Positions 1-11,232 of a stretch of DNA of 64,000 nucleotides are shown here, in pieces. Source of the DNA: Gavia stellata (Eukaryota; Chordata; Aves; Gaviiformes; Gaviidae). Position 1 is the first letter of the stretch. Each line of letters opens with the position of its first letter. Both the position numbers and the translations under genes were made by a program. Where the stretch lies: assembly GCF_030936135.1 (NCBI RefSeq), contig NW_026776880.1, positions 87,105-151,104 of the forward strand, written 5' to 3'. The notes under the pieces are model-generated. The model was not told where the DNA came from and ran no database searches. It saw only the letters and a list, made by a program, of their open reading frames with translations.

Positions 1-2486
1 CTGAGGCTCCTGCCCCAGACCAGAACATGGCCAGACAGACCGGGCAGGAGGTAGAGCTGCATTTACAGCACGGCCGCTCAGCTGCAAAGACCCGCTCCAC
101 CTGAGATCGTAACAGAGGCAGGCTGGCTGCTGCTCACACTTTGAGCAGGGGAGGTATTGATTGCCAACGACAACAACTCCACATCCGTCAAAGGCCACGA
201 CCCTGCCGTCAGCTGGGGAAAGATGGCCCAGACGGCCGGACAGGCTCCTCGGCTGGGTCCCTTACTGACCTTGCTGCACCTCCAGAACAAGAACCTTGTG
301 CCGCATTGTTGCTGCGACCGGAATTGCCATCTCTAAGGTAGGAACTCAGCTGCAGGGCTTAGAAATGAAGAAGTAAACAAAGCTTGCCTCCATTTCCACC
401 ATGCACCACTCCTGTTCTGAAGCAGGGTGTCTGCCATCTCAAATTACATCTCCCTGCAAACAGGCCCATCTCCCAGCAATAGGGCCAAGACAGGGTTATT
501 TGCTGTCACAAATGTGATACTGTCACTTACGCTTATCTTGCAAATGCACGCTCAATTACTCTTGGACAGAGATTGTAACGCTCAACGAGCAGATGCAGAA
601 TGATAGAATAAACCGATCTGTGCTATGAGGGTGTATATGCACAGCGCGGGAGCAGATTACCAACCGGTAAGATCTTCCTGACAGAGATTTTATATTCTGC
701 AAAGCTTAAGCTTTTTGTGGGAAAGTTTTGTATTTGCGAGAAAATCATTAGACTTTCACCAATCAGAAATACTTGACACAGTAGCTCCAACTCAAATTAC
801 TTCCTTTCCTGAAACACCTTGAAAAATTTCATATCAAGTCTCATGAAAAAGTGGAGTTTTTTTCCCAAATCACCTCCATCGCCTTATGAAAAATAGACTT
901 TTGGCTCAGACCCACCGCTGTGGGCCAGGCCAGCTGCAGGGCTTGCAACACACAAACCTGCACAGCCTTTCCCTCGGACACTGCCGCAGGGACCCTCACG
1001 CAGGTGGTAACAGGGAGGAAAGTACAGCCTGGGGTCAGGAGGGGAAAGCCTGAGAGGGAAGCAAGTGTGCCACAAACCAAAATATGTCTTTAACGTTGTA
1101 GTGACTCACCAACGTTGAAAAACATCAAAACTGAGGCATAACACAGAGCGCTCTGATTTCAGGAGAACCAGATTATTTGTAAATTAATTTCCACCGTGAA
1201 AATTTTCAACCTTAACATGTGGGGTTTGGGAAACCTTCCCCAGGAAAACTCCAGGACAGGAATCATAATTTTCCACCCCTTCTACTCCATCCAGAACAGC
1301 CCTGAATGAGGAAGCTGGACATCACTTCAGCAATTTCTGCAACCACTTGCAAGAACACTGGGTATTCTTCAAACCACAGTTACGGCAACACGGTCTTCGG
1401 GATGGGTCTTAAACTTCAGGAAACAAGGTGGGAAGTCTGAACCAAAAAGGTAAATAAGGAAAAGCCTTGGGGATGAAGTCACTAGGCTGCCTCAGCATTG
1501 CCTGGAGCAGCTCCACACGGGGACCAGCCCCACATTGGTTTTACATGGGCAGGATAGGACAAATTCATTTTAATACATACTAACTAATTAGTATGAAAGC
1601 AGATTCTCCCACACGCTGGGAGCCCAACTGTGCCTCCCCAATGCCGCACCTTAGGAAGACGGACGAGCACTTCCCTGTTTCTCATCCTCTCAAGAACAAC
1701 CTTCTGCAAGATGCTAAAGCCCACGACATCCCGTCACCAGAAGACAGGAATAACAAGTTCCCTGTCCATGGACTGAGACGTTGCCTGTTCGCACTGCCCG
1801 CCGTTCACGTTGCTGCCCCTGTGCACTCGCACCTCTAACACACGTTCTTAAGAGAGAGGCTGTAGCCCTGGCTTCCAAGGGAATTATGAAGTCAGGGGCG
1901 AGGAGTGACAGCTCCAGTGTCACTGGCAAGTCACCCCTTCTGACACTAGAGGAGCGGCACATTACAGCTCCGGGAGCAGTAGGGAGGATCTCCTGCTGAA
2001 TGGATTAATGCAGCACGAGGTGTTGCAAATCCCCTGAGCCCTTCCTCACTCCCTCCACTCCTTTGTCTCTCCCCTCCTCTCTTCATTCACAATCACCTCC
2101 ACATTAGTAACAAGCAAGTTGGAAGGCCAGTACGAAAATTTCGGAGCAGACCAAAATCCAAATGCGCTTTTGCCCATGATATTCTACCACTCCTCCGACT
2201 TACCTAGTCCTGTCCCAGCTTCTGCTCTTTTACTTGCTTTTCTCCAAAACAGAGGCATATCACATCCTGGAGAGGGGGGAAACACCCCAAACAACAACAA
2301 CAAAAAAGGTTTATTAAAGAAAGATCAAAAATTAGGTGGGAGGTACAGTGCATAACAAACCTTTCAGGAGGAGGACTTCCAGGGAGAGTTTTCTGCCCAC
2401 AAAGCACCAGCGCCCCTGGGAAGAAAACTGATCAAAACTGCAGCCACTGAAGACCCTCTATCCCCTCCTCTGTTCTTACTCTATTT
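1..2486. other. No gene or repeat recognised
   Basis: I saw no conserved protein, splice-consistent exon or familiar repeat here. The short open frames on both strands overlap one another and look like chance. The right edge is where minus-strand retroviral pol sequence begins. Confidence 0.5.
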
Positions 2487-2995
2487 GATAATCGGTTGAT
2501 TACTGGTCGTATTCCTTCCCTACTTTCAGTTCTGAGGGGATATTGCTTAATTCTTACAGGCCGCGCCCCTGATTTGAGCCTGACCATTACTGGGGAGGCA
2601 TTTTTCGCTTTTCCTGGTATTTCTGAGGCCCATACCCCTGGATATACTTGGTTCTGGATTTCCTCAGGTACTTCTGAGCTAACAGGAGTATCTCTGAGGG
2701 CCAGACTCAGAAGTTCAATTAGCTGGTCATCCCCACTCGAAGTTCTATTTTTCCTTTCTCAAATTTTATCTCCACTTTTAGTTGTTCCAATAAGTCTCGC
2801 CCCAACAGAGGTTTTGGTGAGTTAGGCACAGATAAGAATTTGTGTATTCCCAATTCTTTTCCCAATTTACATTTAAGAGGTTTTTAAAAAATACGCCTTT
2901 TCACTTTGGCCAGTAGCTCCTCTTACCGTTACAAAATCACCTTCCGTAGGTGTTAAAGCTTGGTTGATAGGTTTCATCTTGAGAAAATAAAATCA
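2487..2995 (-). pseudogene. ERV-A protease C-terminus and start of reverse transcriptase
   Basis: The minus-strand translation shows a retroviral protease flap/C-terminal region with the conserved PLLGRDLL motif. A hydrophilic linker follows, then the N-terminal RT motif (GIRPVI). The protease active-site DTG is absent because the upstream half is deleted, so this cannot be a working enzyme. The frame ends where the element is truncated at the left edge. Confidence 0.75.
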
Positions 2996-3239
2996 AGGAC
3001 AGGGTCTGCCCTTTCTCTGTCATTCTGAGCAGCGGGGCTGCTGCCTCCGAGAAGCACCGTTGAGGCGGGAGGGGCCCCCTTGGGCGCTGGTTGGGGCACA
3101 CACCACGCAGCACCGCGCTCGGGCCTCGTCACAGCGGTTTTTTTGGGCTCCAGCTCCCTCCCCAGCCGGGGGAGGCCACGGGGACGTTTCCCTGCTTCCC
3201 CCCGATCCGGGAAACGCGGTACCTGCTCCCCCTCAAAAC

Positions 3240-3458
3240 CAACATCAATTGCAACAAGGTATTCTAATTCAAGGTTCCATTGAAGGGCCATTTCTCCTCA
3301 TCATCCAATTTATACAAAGGCCACCATTGATGACAATATTTTATTCAAGTCTTTCTGCTCACGCTTCCTCCTGGCAGCTCTCCTATCTCCTCCCAGTGAG
3401 CTAAAATACAGCCTAGAGGGCTCCTTTTCAAGATTCCGCCCCTTTGTTTACCTCCCAT
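3240..3458 (-). pseudogene. ERV-A gag matrix fragment
   Basis: A start codon at 3458 opens a gag N-terminus with a Met-Gly myristoylation-type start, followed by ILKRSPLGCILAHW. After a frameshift the matrix continues with QWWPLYKLDD and EKWPFNGTL. The same motifs occur in the gag copies at 44206 and 54823. Sequence between about 3000 and 3240 is GC-rich and may be a remnant of the gag middle. It is non-functional because of the frameshift and loss of capsid. Confidence 0.75.
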
Positions 3459-4285
3459 AATGAACACCCTGCCCGCAGGGGCTTATTCCTCAGCCTAAGA
3501 ACACAACCTGATTGAACTGACAACACTACTACCCTATCCAAGTCAAAAGACGCGAGGGCGTACTCGCCCCACAGCGAATGCACCGAAATTCAAGACAATT
3601 GTTGAAAAGGAAATAATGTACTTATGACACTCCAAACACTTAGCACGAACAAACAAGCAACACCAATGGCAAATCAGTGTTCCACGCCAAATAAACCCGT
3701 CACTATTCTGTTCTACATCCCCCTCCATACCAGCGACATTCTTACTAATTCCTTATACCTTTTATACTTCTACAAAGCACTTGCTTAAGCTGGCCTGAGC
3801 GCTCAATCTTATTCCATTTAGACCAGTTTCCTTGACACCCACTACACCAAAAATCGTCTCGTCCCCAAACCGTACTCAAACGTTCTGTTTACAACCAAAA
3901 CATTCAAAAACATATATTGGGTTGCATGAAAAATCCTGATACCTGCGTATAGGACAACAAGGGTTAACAATCGGTTCGATTAACACAGTCCGTCATACGC
4001 TTCGTCCGTCTCCGGCCGCCCTCCTCGCGGAGAACGCGGAACCGCGGATCAGGACTCCGCACTCGCCCCGCAGTCCGACTGCGCCTCACTCACTCAAACA
4101 CTCACCCAACTTACAACAACATTAATTGTATAATGAAGCACTTTTCACAGAATACATGGTACCGGGCACAAAACTTCCTAAGTATATAGATTGTAATGAC
4201 TATCATAAAATGTCAATTATAGCCACAATAATACGAATTTCAGTTCCCATGGGTTATAATAGTTGGTACAAACGACAGCACCCCC

Positions 4286-4420
4286 GCGTACTTCCCTTAA
4301 TCAGGGATTCCCGCGTTCGTGTAGGTATCCTTCACTCCTGCAATTTCAGCGAAGAGCACCCCCCTGCGTACTTCCCTATCCAGGGATTCCCGCGCCCGCG
4401 TACTTCCCTATCCAGGGGTT
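4286..4420. repeat. Approx. 32-bp direct repeats in the ERV-A leader
   Basis: Three copies of a motif running from GCGTACTTCCCT to GGGATTCCCGCG lie at about 4286-4317, 4357-4388 and 4389-4420. The last two are directly adjacent. They sit between the primer-binding site and gag on the minus strand, where retroviral leaders fold into packaging and dimerisation structures. A role there is inference only. Confidence 0.75.
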
Positions 4421-4653
4421 CCCGCGCCCTCACTTCTGGATTTGAATCCCACCCGGGGCGAGCACAACGCTCTTTACCTCCCGTAGGACGTCTCCTCACG
4501 ACTTACAGGTTCCCCTCCCTTAACACACCGGGTCCGCTGATGGTCCTTGTCTGTCCCTGCAGTGATCGGGCGAGCGAGGGAGGTCCTCCGAGAAATCTTG
4601 GGGCGCGCCGAGGATGTCCCCCTCTCAGCCGGTCCCGCAGCCGGGCAGAGAGG

Positions 4654-4671
4654 GTCCCACCTGGGCTGCCA
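4654..4671 (-). other. ERV-A primer-binding site
   Basis: On the minus strand an 18-base TGG-initiated sequence (TGGCAGCCCAGGTGGGAC) begins four bases after the LTR ends in CA, the expected place for tRNA priming. From memory it resembles the complement of an arginine tRNA 3' end, but not perfectly. The tRNA assignment is tentative. Confidence 0.55.
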
Positions 4672-4675
4672 AAAT

Positions 4676-5201
4676 TGACACGCGGAAACAAACTTCACAG
4701 CTCACACAGAGGTATAAAGCTGACATTGGTTTATTGCGGTCCCGGGTGCAAGGGGATTTCTCCTCCTAACATGCACAGCGGGTTAAAATCATGACAGGTA
4801 TTTAAAACAGTTAACAAAGTTAGTTACGCCTCCTGGTCCTACCCCGTAATTAACTCTTGGTTAATACTTTTCTTACTTCATCTTAAAGTTACAGTTCTCT
4901 TTTAATTCACCACGCATGCTCAGAGAGTAGGGGGCTTAATTGGGTTGGGGCTTTTCTAGCTCGGAGGTGTGTTCCTTAGCATTAGAATGAGATTATAATG
5001 AGACAAGTTAACTCTAGGGCACTATTTTGGCAGTCCATTCTATTCGTCCTTGTGCTAATCGTTATTGCTAGTTAGCAGAGAGTTAGTGAGGCAGTCTTTA
5101 TCTCTAATATGTCTAAGTGCCAGGTGCAATTGTTATGAAGCATCTTCTTTACATTCTTCTCACTTACTTTTAACCCTTGTTTTTCAACATGTCCTGTAAC
5201 A
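4676..5201 (-). mobile_element. ERV-A 5' LTR
   Basis: A 526-bp LTR on the minus strand, beginning TGTTACAG at 5201 and ending GTGTCA at 4676. It carries an AATAAA polyadenylation signal about 60 bases before the end, followed by a CT/GT-rich U5. Gag follows downstream on the same strand, which confirms orientation. Its upstream edge lies directly against a fragment of an older LTR family. Confidence 0.75.
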
Positions 5202-5343
5202 GCAACAACCGACTGAGTGTGTGCGATGGCGTGTGGGGACGTGGGAGTTGTTGTGGAGAAGGAGTCTGGGATTTCATCAAGACTGGGATGCTAAACTACG
5301 CTCAGTTAGTGATTTTAATAATAAAAGATGCCCCCCTCGGAGG
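5202..5343 (+). mobile_element. Fragment of the ERV-B type LTR
   Basis: About 140 bp closely matching 14309-14455, the inner part of the ERV-B 3' LTR (shared start GCAACAA, shared end near GCCCCCCTCGGAGGAG). The fragment is truncated on both sides. It begins at the base next to the ERV-A LTR, so ERV-A probably inserted into it. Confidence 0.75.
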
Positions 5344-6223
5344 AGGGTACAGACAGCTCCGGGCAGCGCGACCAGGACAGACGAGACACACACGGCAGCT
5401 CCGGCAGAGGAGACGGACGCTTCGCTTTTATTGCACGCACGGCCGCGCAGCGAGCGGCGGCTCCTTCCCGACGGAGCAGCACGCCTGCAGCTTTTCCAAG
5501 CGGGCCACGTCCGGCACAGGGCAGAAGAGCCGCAGGGGACCTCATGCGGGGAAGTCCTGGAGGCTCCCCTGCCCGCCTGGCACAGGGAAGAGAGGCGGCG
5601 GGATGGAGGGCACAGCCGGACTCCTGCTCCTGCAACAGCGGGGAACCGCTGGCCAGAAACGGCCCTGAGGAGCGCGGGCAAGGGGCCCTGCTCAGTGCTG
5701 GGGGGGAAGGCGGAAAACCCCCGGGGACCTGTGCCAATCCGCCCCGGGGGAAAAAAACCTCCTTCCTGAGCCCAGAACTGGCGATTGCTCCCTGAGCACG
5801 GGAGCCAGACCTGCCGCCCAGGGCCCAGGGCTGCCCCGGCTGCAGGGGACACCAGCGCTGCCTGAGCCCTTCCCTCCCTCCACTGGAGGCACCTCAGGGG
5901 CTTCCCAGCACGGACAGCCGAGGTGGTTTTCATCCTCTGGCAGGTGTCTGTAAGCCCAGGCAGCAACCAAGGGCTCCTCCCAGGCAGCTGCCTGAGGTGT
6001 TGGGCCTCTTTTGGAGGAAGCTCCCTCCTCCGGGATCCACCTGAGACGCCTCCCAGGCACATCCCGGAGTATTTCTCCTCTCCTTTAGGGACCTGAGATC
6101 TCGGGTAGCAGCCCCAGACTCCTCCAAGAAAGCTTCCCAAGATGTTTTTGTCCTTTAAAGGAAGCTCTCTCCTCCGGGATGCACCCAAGACTTCTCCCAG
6201 GCATCTCCTGGAGTGTTTTGACC
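5344..6223. other. GC-rich stretch with minus-strand poly(A) signal and 144-bp repeat
   Basis: No protein is recognised. A minus-strand AATAAA lies at 5427-5432 and could end an unidentified minus-strand transcript. Two copies of a segment starting GGAAGCTC and including CTCCTCCGGGAT occur at about 6016 and 6160, a period of 144 bp, with weaker similarity near 5960. The long open frames here reflect GC content. Confidence 0.4.
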
Positions 6224-6836
6224 TGTCGTGCTGGTTTTGGCTGGGATAGAGTTAGTTTTCTTCATGGTAGCGAGTATGGGGCCATGTTTTGGATTTGTGT
6301 TGAAAACAGCGTTGACAACGCAGAGGTGTTTTTGTTACTGCTGAGCAGTGCTTGCACAGCGTCATGGCCTTTTCTGCTCCTCACACCACCCCACCAGCCA
6401 GGAGGATGGGGGTGTGCAAGAAGCTGGGAGGGGACACAGCCGGGACAGCTGATCCCAACTGACCGAGGGGATATTCCATACCATATGACGTCATACTCAG
6501 TATATGAACTAGCGGGAAAGCTGGCCAGAGGACCGCTGCTTGGGCACAGGCTGGGCATCGGTCTGAGGGTGGTGAGCAATTGTTTTCCTTTGCATCGCTT
6601 GTCTTTCTTGGCTTTTATTTGTTGTTGTTGTTATTTTCCTTTTCATTACAATGTTCAGTATTATTATCATTATTATTTTATTTTGTTCAATTCCATTTAT
6701 GAAACTGCTCTTATCTCAACCCACGAGCTTTCTCACTTTTACTTTTCCGATTCTCTCCCCCATCCCGCTGGGGCAGGGCGGGAGTGAGCGAGCGGCTGTG
6801 TGGTGATTAGTTGCCAGCTGGGCTTAAACCACGACA
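6224..6836 (+). mobile_element. Solo LTR, avian TGTCGTG...CACGACA type
   Basis: A 613-bp LTR with perfect 7-bp terminal inverted repeats (TGTCGTG/CACGACA). It has the familiar avian sequence order: a GGTTTTGGCTGGGATAGAG start, a TATTCCATACCATATGACGTCAT block, an ATT-rich stretch, CTCAACCCACGAG, and GGCTTAAACCACGACA at the end. No internal retroviral genes flank it. It abuts the 3'-truncated side of the antisense CR1. I could not find a clean target-site duplication. Confidence 0.9.
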
Positions 6837-8165
6837 CCACCGCCGTCTCTTCATCCGCTGGCGGGGTGACCTTATCCTAGAAGGGTATCTAATGAGTGAA
6901 ACAGGACTTTCCCTTTGTGAACCCATGTTGACTGTGCCTGGTGATTGCATTATTCTTTTAAAGCCTTTCAAGAGGACCCAGTACCATCGTCTCCAGAAGT
7001 TTTCCAGGAACTGAGGTTAGACTCACAGGTCTGTAGGTTCCTGGGTCCCAAGACCTTTGGCAGATGACCGAGAGGGGTCCTGCCATAACATCTGCCATCT
7101 CCTTCAGTACTCTGCGGTGAATCCCATCAGGCCCCATGGACTTGTGAGCATTCAGCTGATACAGCGGGCCCCTGACAGCTTCACTATTCCACAAATGGAA
7201 AGTCACTGTTCCCACACTCGTGCTCCACCGAGTCAGGGGACCGGGCAGCCCAAGGTCTATCAGTATTATTAAAGGCTGAGGCAAAAAAATGCATTGAATG
7301 CCTCTGCTTTTTCTCCGTCCCTATCAGTCAGGCAACCGTCTTCAACAAGTGGTCTTCTGCCCCGCTCGCTTGATTTCCGACACAGGGGAATTGCCTGCTT
7401 CTGACCTTATCAAAGGTGCTTCTTAAAGACTGACCAGCACTCGTCGACTCCTGAGCCCTCAACAGCCCTCACCCAGGGGACTCTGCTAAGTACCTCCCTG
7501 AATAACGGAAGGTTTGCTCTCTCAAAATGCAGTGTAGCAACTCTGCTGTCCTTCTTTCTCATGACACTGACAATTTTAAACTCAACCGTTTCATGATCAC
7601 TGTGGCCAAGAGCATCCCATCTCCCACGAGTCCTCCTCCATTCCCAACCAGCAAGTCTAGCAGGGCATCTTTCCTAGTTGGCTCCCTGAGTACTTGTGAC
7701 AAGAAGTTCTGTCCCACAAACTTCAGGAACTTCCCAGACCTGCTCCTCACAGCAGTATGGTATTCCCCGCTGGGGCCTGGGGACTTGAAATCCCCCATAC
7801 GGACACGGGCTGCCCATCCAGAGATTCCTCCTAATTGCCTGTAGAATAACTCCCCAGCGCTGGCATCCCGGCTGGGCGATGGCTAGCAGACACCCACTAC
7901 AACATCTGCTTTGCTTTCCATCCCCCTCATCCTCACCCAGAGGCTCTCGATCACGTCATCGCCGCCTGTAAGGGCTCCACCATCAAACCTCTCCCTCGCA
8001 TACAGCGCGACACCTCCACCTCGCCTGCCCTGCCCACCCCTCCTGAACAGCCTGGACCCTCCATCCCAGCAGGACCCCTTCCACCAAGTCCCACTAATCC
8101 CAAGGATATCCCAGCTCTGGGAAGGCACCAAGGCTTCCAGCCAAAGGCACTTACACCCACAGCCC
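6837..8165 (-). mobile_element. CR1 LINE fragment (endonuclease to RT)
   Basis: Antisense CR1 retrotransposon. From right to left the minus strand gives the endonuclease domain (GISGTWW near 8070, then FRRGGQGRRGGGVALY and SLWVRMRG), the EPTRKDALLDLLVGN region near 7650, the reverse transcriptase entry (HKSMGPDGIHRRVLKEMAD near 7130) and YRPVSLTSVPGKLLE near 7030. Frames are broken, and the RT catalytic core and 3' end are lost at the solo LTR boundary. Its upstream edge is only about 165 bp from the PRR22 start codon. Confidence 0.9.
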
Positions 8166-8245
8166 CTGACAGCCGCCTGCCAGGGCCGGGGTGGCCCAGC
8201 CCCCCTTAACCCTTTCCCTCCCCAGGAGGAGCTGGGGAGGCTGTT

Positions 8246-8257
8246 GGGGCGGGGCGG
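8246..8257 (+). promoter_or_regulatory. GC box upstream of PRR22
   Basis: GGGGCGGGGCGG lies 74 bp upstream of the PRR22 start codon, between the CR1 and the gene. It is an Sp1-type GC box by motif; promoter function is inferred from position. Confidence 0.45.
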
Positions 8258-8330
8258 AACACGGGGAGCCCCCGCATTCCCTCCTGGGAGACGCCAGAGA
8301 GTCCTTAGCAGCCAACAGCCACAACAGACC

Positions 8331-9938
8331 ATGGCGCTGCCACCGCTGCGGCTCCCAGCGCGTGGGCCCCAGGCCCCCCCGGCACCCTGGCTCCTTCAGC
8401 CTTTTGTGCTCCCCAAAACCTTCTACCCCCGAGGTAGGGACCCACCCCGACCCCTGCAGCCCGGGACGCTCTTGGGGGCAAGAGCGGAGGTGACCGATGG
8501 CCATCGCTCCTGTCTCTCTTGCAGGCTCACCCAACCTGTGCCAACTGCCCGGGCAGGAGCAGCTCTTCCCTGCAGCCTGGGCACCCCCAGTGGGGGTGGC
8601 CCCCCAGGCCCCCCAGGCACCACCAGCAGGTATGGCACCCCTCTCTGCTCGGGCACCCCGCCACCTTCGGCACCTTCAGCACCCCCGACCCCTGGGCATG
8701 CCCAGGATCCCCCCACCACCCCCAAGCACTCCCAGCATCCCCACCACCCCCGTCACCCCCGGCAGATATGGCACAGGGCTTCAGCAAGCCCGGGCGACCA
8801 TCCCCTGCCCTTGCCTGGGTGACGGGTGCCCACTAAATCCCATTTCCACAGAACTTCCCAAATCCTTGGGGCCACCTCTCCCATTTCAGCCCCCTGGAAG
8901 TGAGTCTCCTTCCCCGATTTGCAATCCCGTCCCGCTGGCACGGCAGCTCACCCCATGGCGAGTGCCCCAGCCACAAGCTCCCCACGTGCCTGGTGCAGAG
9001 CCGGGGGACCTCGGCCATCGGGGCTGGCTCGGCGGGTGCCCTTGGAAGGTCCCCCCGGCCCAGCACGGCTCCCTCTCCCCCCCACAGGTCTGCAGAGGGC
9101 TCCATGTGGCTGCTGCTTCCACCCCCGGCTCTTCCACATCCCATGGACGAGCACCCACCTGCCTCCACTGGCCATGGCCACGCTTGGCCGCGCTGCCGCT
9201 TCTCTGCCGGGTGCTGCTCTGTGGGGTCCCGGCGACTGCGGGACCCCCCTGGCCTGGGCAGCCCCTCGGAGCCCCCAGGGACAGCCGCAACACCTCCCAC
9301 CCTACACCCAGCAGGGGAGAGCGGTGACCCCAGCCCCCCCGCTGCTGCCGACGTCCATCCCCGGCTACCAGCAGATCCAGGGGCAGCCCGCAGAGACCAA
9401 GACCTCCGGCAGTGCCACCCCCAGGGCAGCACCCCCGGGAAGCAACATCTCCCCGGGCAGCGACGTCCCCCCCAGCCCCTCTGCTGCCCCCCACGAGCAA
9501 GCCCTGGGGGACCCCACAGGCGACCTCGCCGTGGCCGAGGAGGTCCTTCTTGAGGAGGCCCTGAGGCTCTTTGGTTGCTCCCCGGACGCGGTGGGGGTCA
9601 GCCAGGACGCTCCCAGCAGCGGCCCCAGGCCTGGGGACCCTGGTGGCACCGGCGCAGCCATCCCCCACTGCGAGTTCGCCTCGCTCTCCCTGCCCGAGGA
9701 GCTGCTCAGCCCCGACTACAGCGTCCCCGAGACCGCCGACGCCATCCTCAGCCTGGACGAGTTCGTCATGGGGCTGGAGCCCCAGGAGCCGTGGGGGGAT
9801 GAGGGCAGGGACCTGCCACCGTCCCAGCCTGCCACGGCAGAGAAGCGGGGGAAGAAGCGGGCCAAGAGCACCTCGCCAAAGCCAGCCAGCAAACGCAGGG
9901 CTCTCGCCGGCAGCAGGGGGGTGGCGGGGGGGGATTAG
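8331..9938 (+). CDS. PRR22: Proline-rich protein 22
   Basis: Four coding exons join in frame: 8331-8433, 8525-8629, 8852-8899 and 9088-9938, with GT-AG introns that are all phase 1. The start codon has a good context (ACCATGG). The product is 368 aa. Exon 4 carries the family's cysteine motif APCGCCFHPRLFHIPW near residues 90-105. A hydrophobic/acidic block (AEEVLLEEALRLFGCSPDAV) follows near 234-258, then LSLPEELLSPDYSVPE near 285-300 and a basic tail (KRGKKRAK, KRRAL). These motifs match what I recall of vertebrate PRR22, whose biochemical role is not established. Human PRR22 is, from memory, about 420 aa, so this one is somewhat short. The frame is intact with no sign of decay. The exon structure is my own inference; exon 3 (48 bp) is the least certain part. 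Confidence 0.85.
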
Positions 9939-9944
9939 ACCCAC

Positions 9945-10020
9945 AGCAGGGGTGAGAGGGAGATGGGGGGAGTGGGGGGTGGGGGAGGAGGGATGGGTAT
10001 TTGGGGAGGGGGGGGGGTGT
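9945..10020 (+). repeat. G-rich tract in PRR22 3' UTR
   Basis: A run of G-tracts (GGGGGG and longer, interrupted by single A or T) follows the PRR22 stop codon. It is of the kind that can form G-quadruplexes in RNA. That is a composition-based inference. Confidence 0.5.
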
Positions 10021-10061
10021 GTTATAGTAGATTTGATGAGGCCGCTTCTCTTGTTTTCTTC

Positions 10062-10067
10062 ATTAAA
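10062..10067 (+). terminator. PRR22 polyadenylation signal (ATTAAA)
   Basis: ATTAAA lies 124 bp after the PRR22 stop codon and is the only good signal close behind the gene. Confidence 0.6.
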
Positions 10068-11232
10068 AGCCATTTCTCCTGAACTACTCCGTGCCTGTGT
10101 GGGAGCGGGAGGAAGCGCAGGGGGCACCGGGAAAGGGCACCCAAGAGGTGCAAAAGCCCCGCAGAGCCCCACAGCAGAGCCGGCGAGCCCCGAAGGGCAC
10201 CGAGCCGTCCCCAGGGCTGAGTCACCAGCAGCGGGGCAGACAATGGCAGCAGCCGGGGGACTGCCCTGTCCCCTTCCCCAGGGGAAGCAGCCCTTCGGCA
10301 GGGGAGCCAGGACAGACGGGTCCCTGCACGACTCATGGACACGGCCCCACGCAGAAAGCAGCATGGAGTCCCCGGGACAAGGACAGACCTTGGGGGCCAG
10401 GCTGGGGACAGACACACATGACAACGGGGGCTGCAACGCCTTCGTCCCGAACACGACCAGTGTCCCCTCCAGCAGGGACAGGGCTCGGTGCAAAGCCCTT
10501 CAAAGCCTCAAGACAATCACACCCTTCCTTAGGTCCCACCGTGCTCCACTCCGGAGCCAGCTCTGCCTCACTGCCCAGCAAAATAACCCCAAATCACCCC
10601 AAGAATGGCGAGGGAGGGAGCTGCGGGCCAGGCAGGGACCCTCTTCCCCTTGTCTGGCTGCACCTTGGGCAGACGCAAGACCAGGAAGGTGGCAAAAAAA
10701 AAAAAAAGGGAAGAAAAAAAATCACCGCACCAGCCAGAAAGTGCCTGGAAACTTCATCTCTCTTTGTCCCGCTTTTCCCATCCCAGCTCCACAACCTGGG
10801 GCCAATGCAGCCAACGGTGCCTTCGGGAAGTGGCCTCACCTTTCCGGCTCTGGCTTGCAGAAAGTGCAGGGTGAGGTCCCTGTCGGGGCAGTCCCCCAGT
10901 GCCAGGGGTCAGGGGGATAAGCCCCTTCCTTAGGGCAGTCCCAGGGATCCCGCTGGGGTGGTGGGAGCCGCTCGGGACCGCGGGCAGGCACAGTCCCGTT
11001 GGCGTCAGCATGGCACGGCGCAGCTCCCGCTGCCGCTGCTGCTCAGCGTCTCGCCTCGCACGCTGACCCGCCCCGAGCATCCTCCTCGCCCCAAAACTCC
11101 TGTCCCCTGGAGCAGCTGCACTGCCACCGCCCACAGCTCTCGGGGGCCACAGAGACTTCTTCTACTCCAGGGAAGGAGGAAAACAGCAGAAAAGAAAAAG
11201 CCCACAACCCAAACTTCAGGGCGGACCAAAAG
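10068..11232. other. No gene recognised downstream of PRR22
   Basis: GC-rich sequence with long but unfamiliar open frames on both strands and an A-rich run near 10696-10730. No splice-consistent coding exon or known repeat was identified. Confidence 0.4.

Larger units (their letters stand above)
2487..5201 (-). mobile_element. ERV-A: truncated gammaretrovirus-like provirus
   Basis: A minus-strand endogenous retrovirus. Reading leftwards from 5201 it has a 5' LTR, a primer-binding site, a long leader, a gag start, a large internal gag deletion, the protease C-terminal half and the first residues of reverse transcriptase. It stops abruptly at about 2487, and no 3' LTR is present. Its matrix segment closely resembles the gag of the duplicated unit at 44.2 kb, so the two are related families. 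It cannot make virus: capsid, most of pol and env are missing and frames are broken. The gammaretrovirus-like assignment rests on gag and protease resemblance recalled from the family. Confidence 0.8.

Noticed and set aside
5277..6188. 303-codon minus-strand open frame
   Set aside because: It crosses an LTR fragment and a 144-bp repeat. Alternative frames are equally open, so it reflects base composition.
8886..10493. 535-codon open frame on the minus strand across PRR22
   Set aside because: It is antisense to the well-supported PRR22 exons, follows GC-rich codon bias, and has no recognisable domain or splice context.
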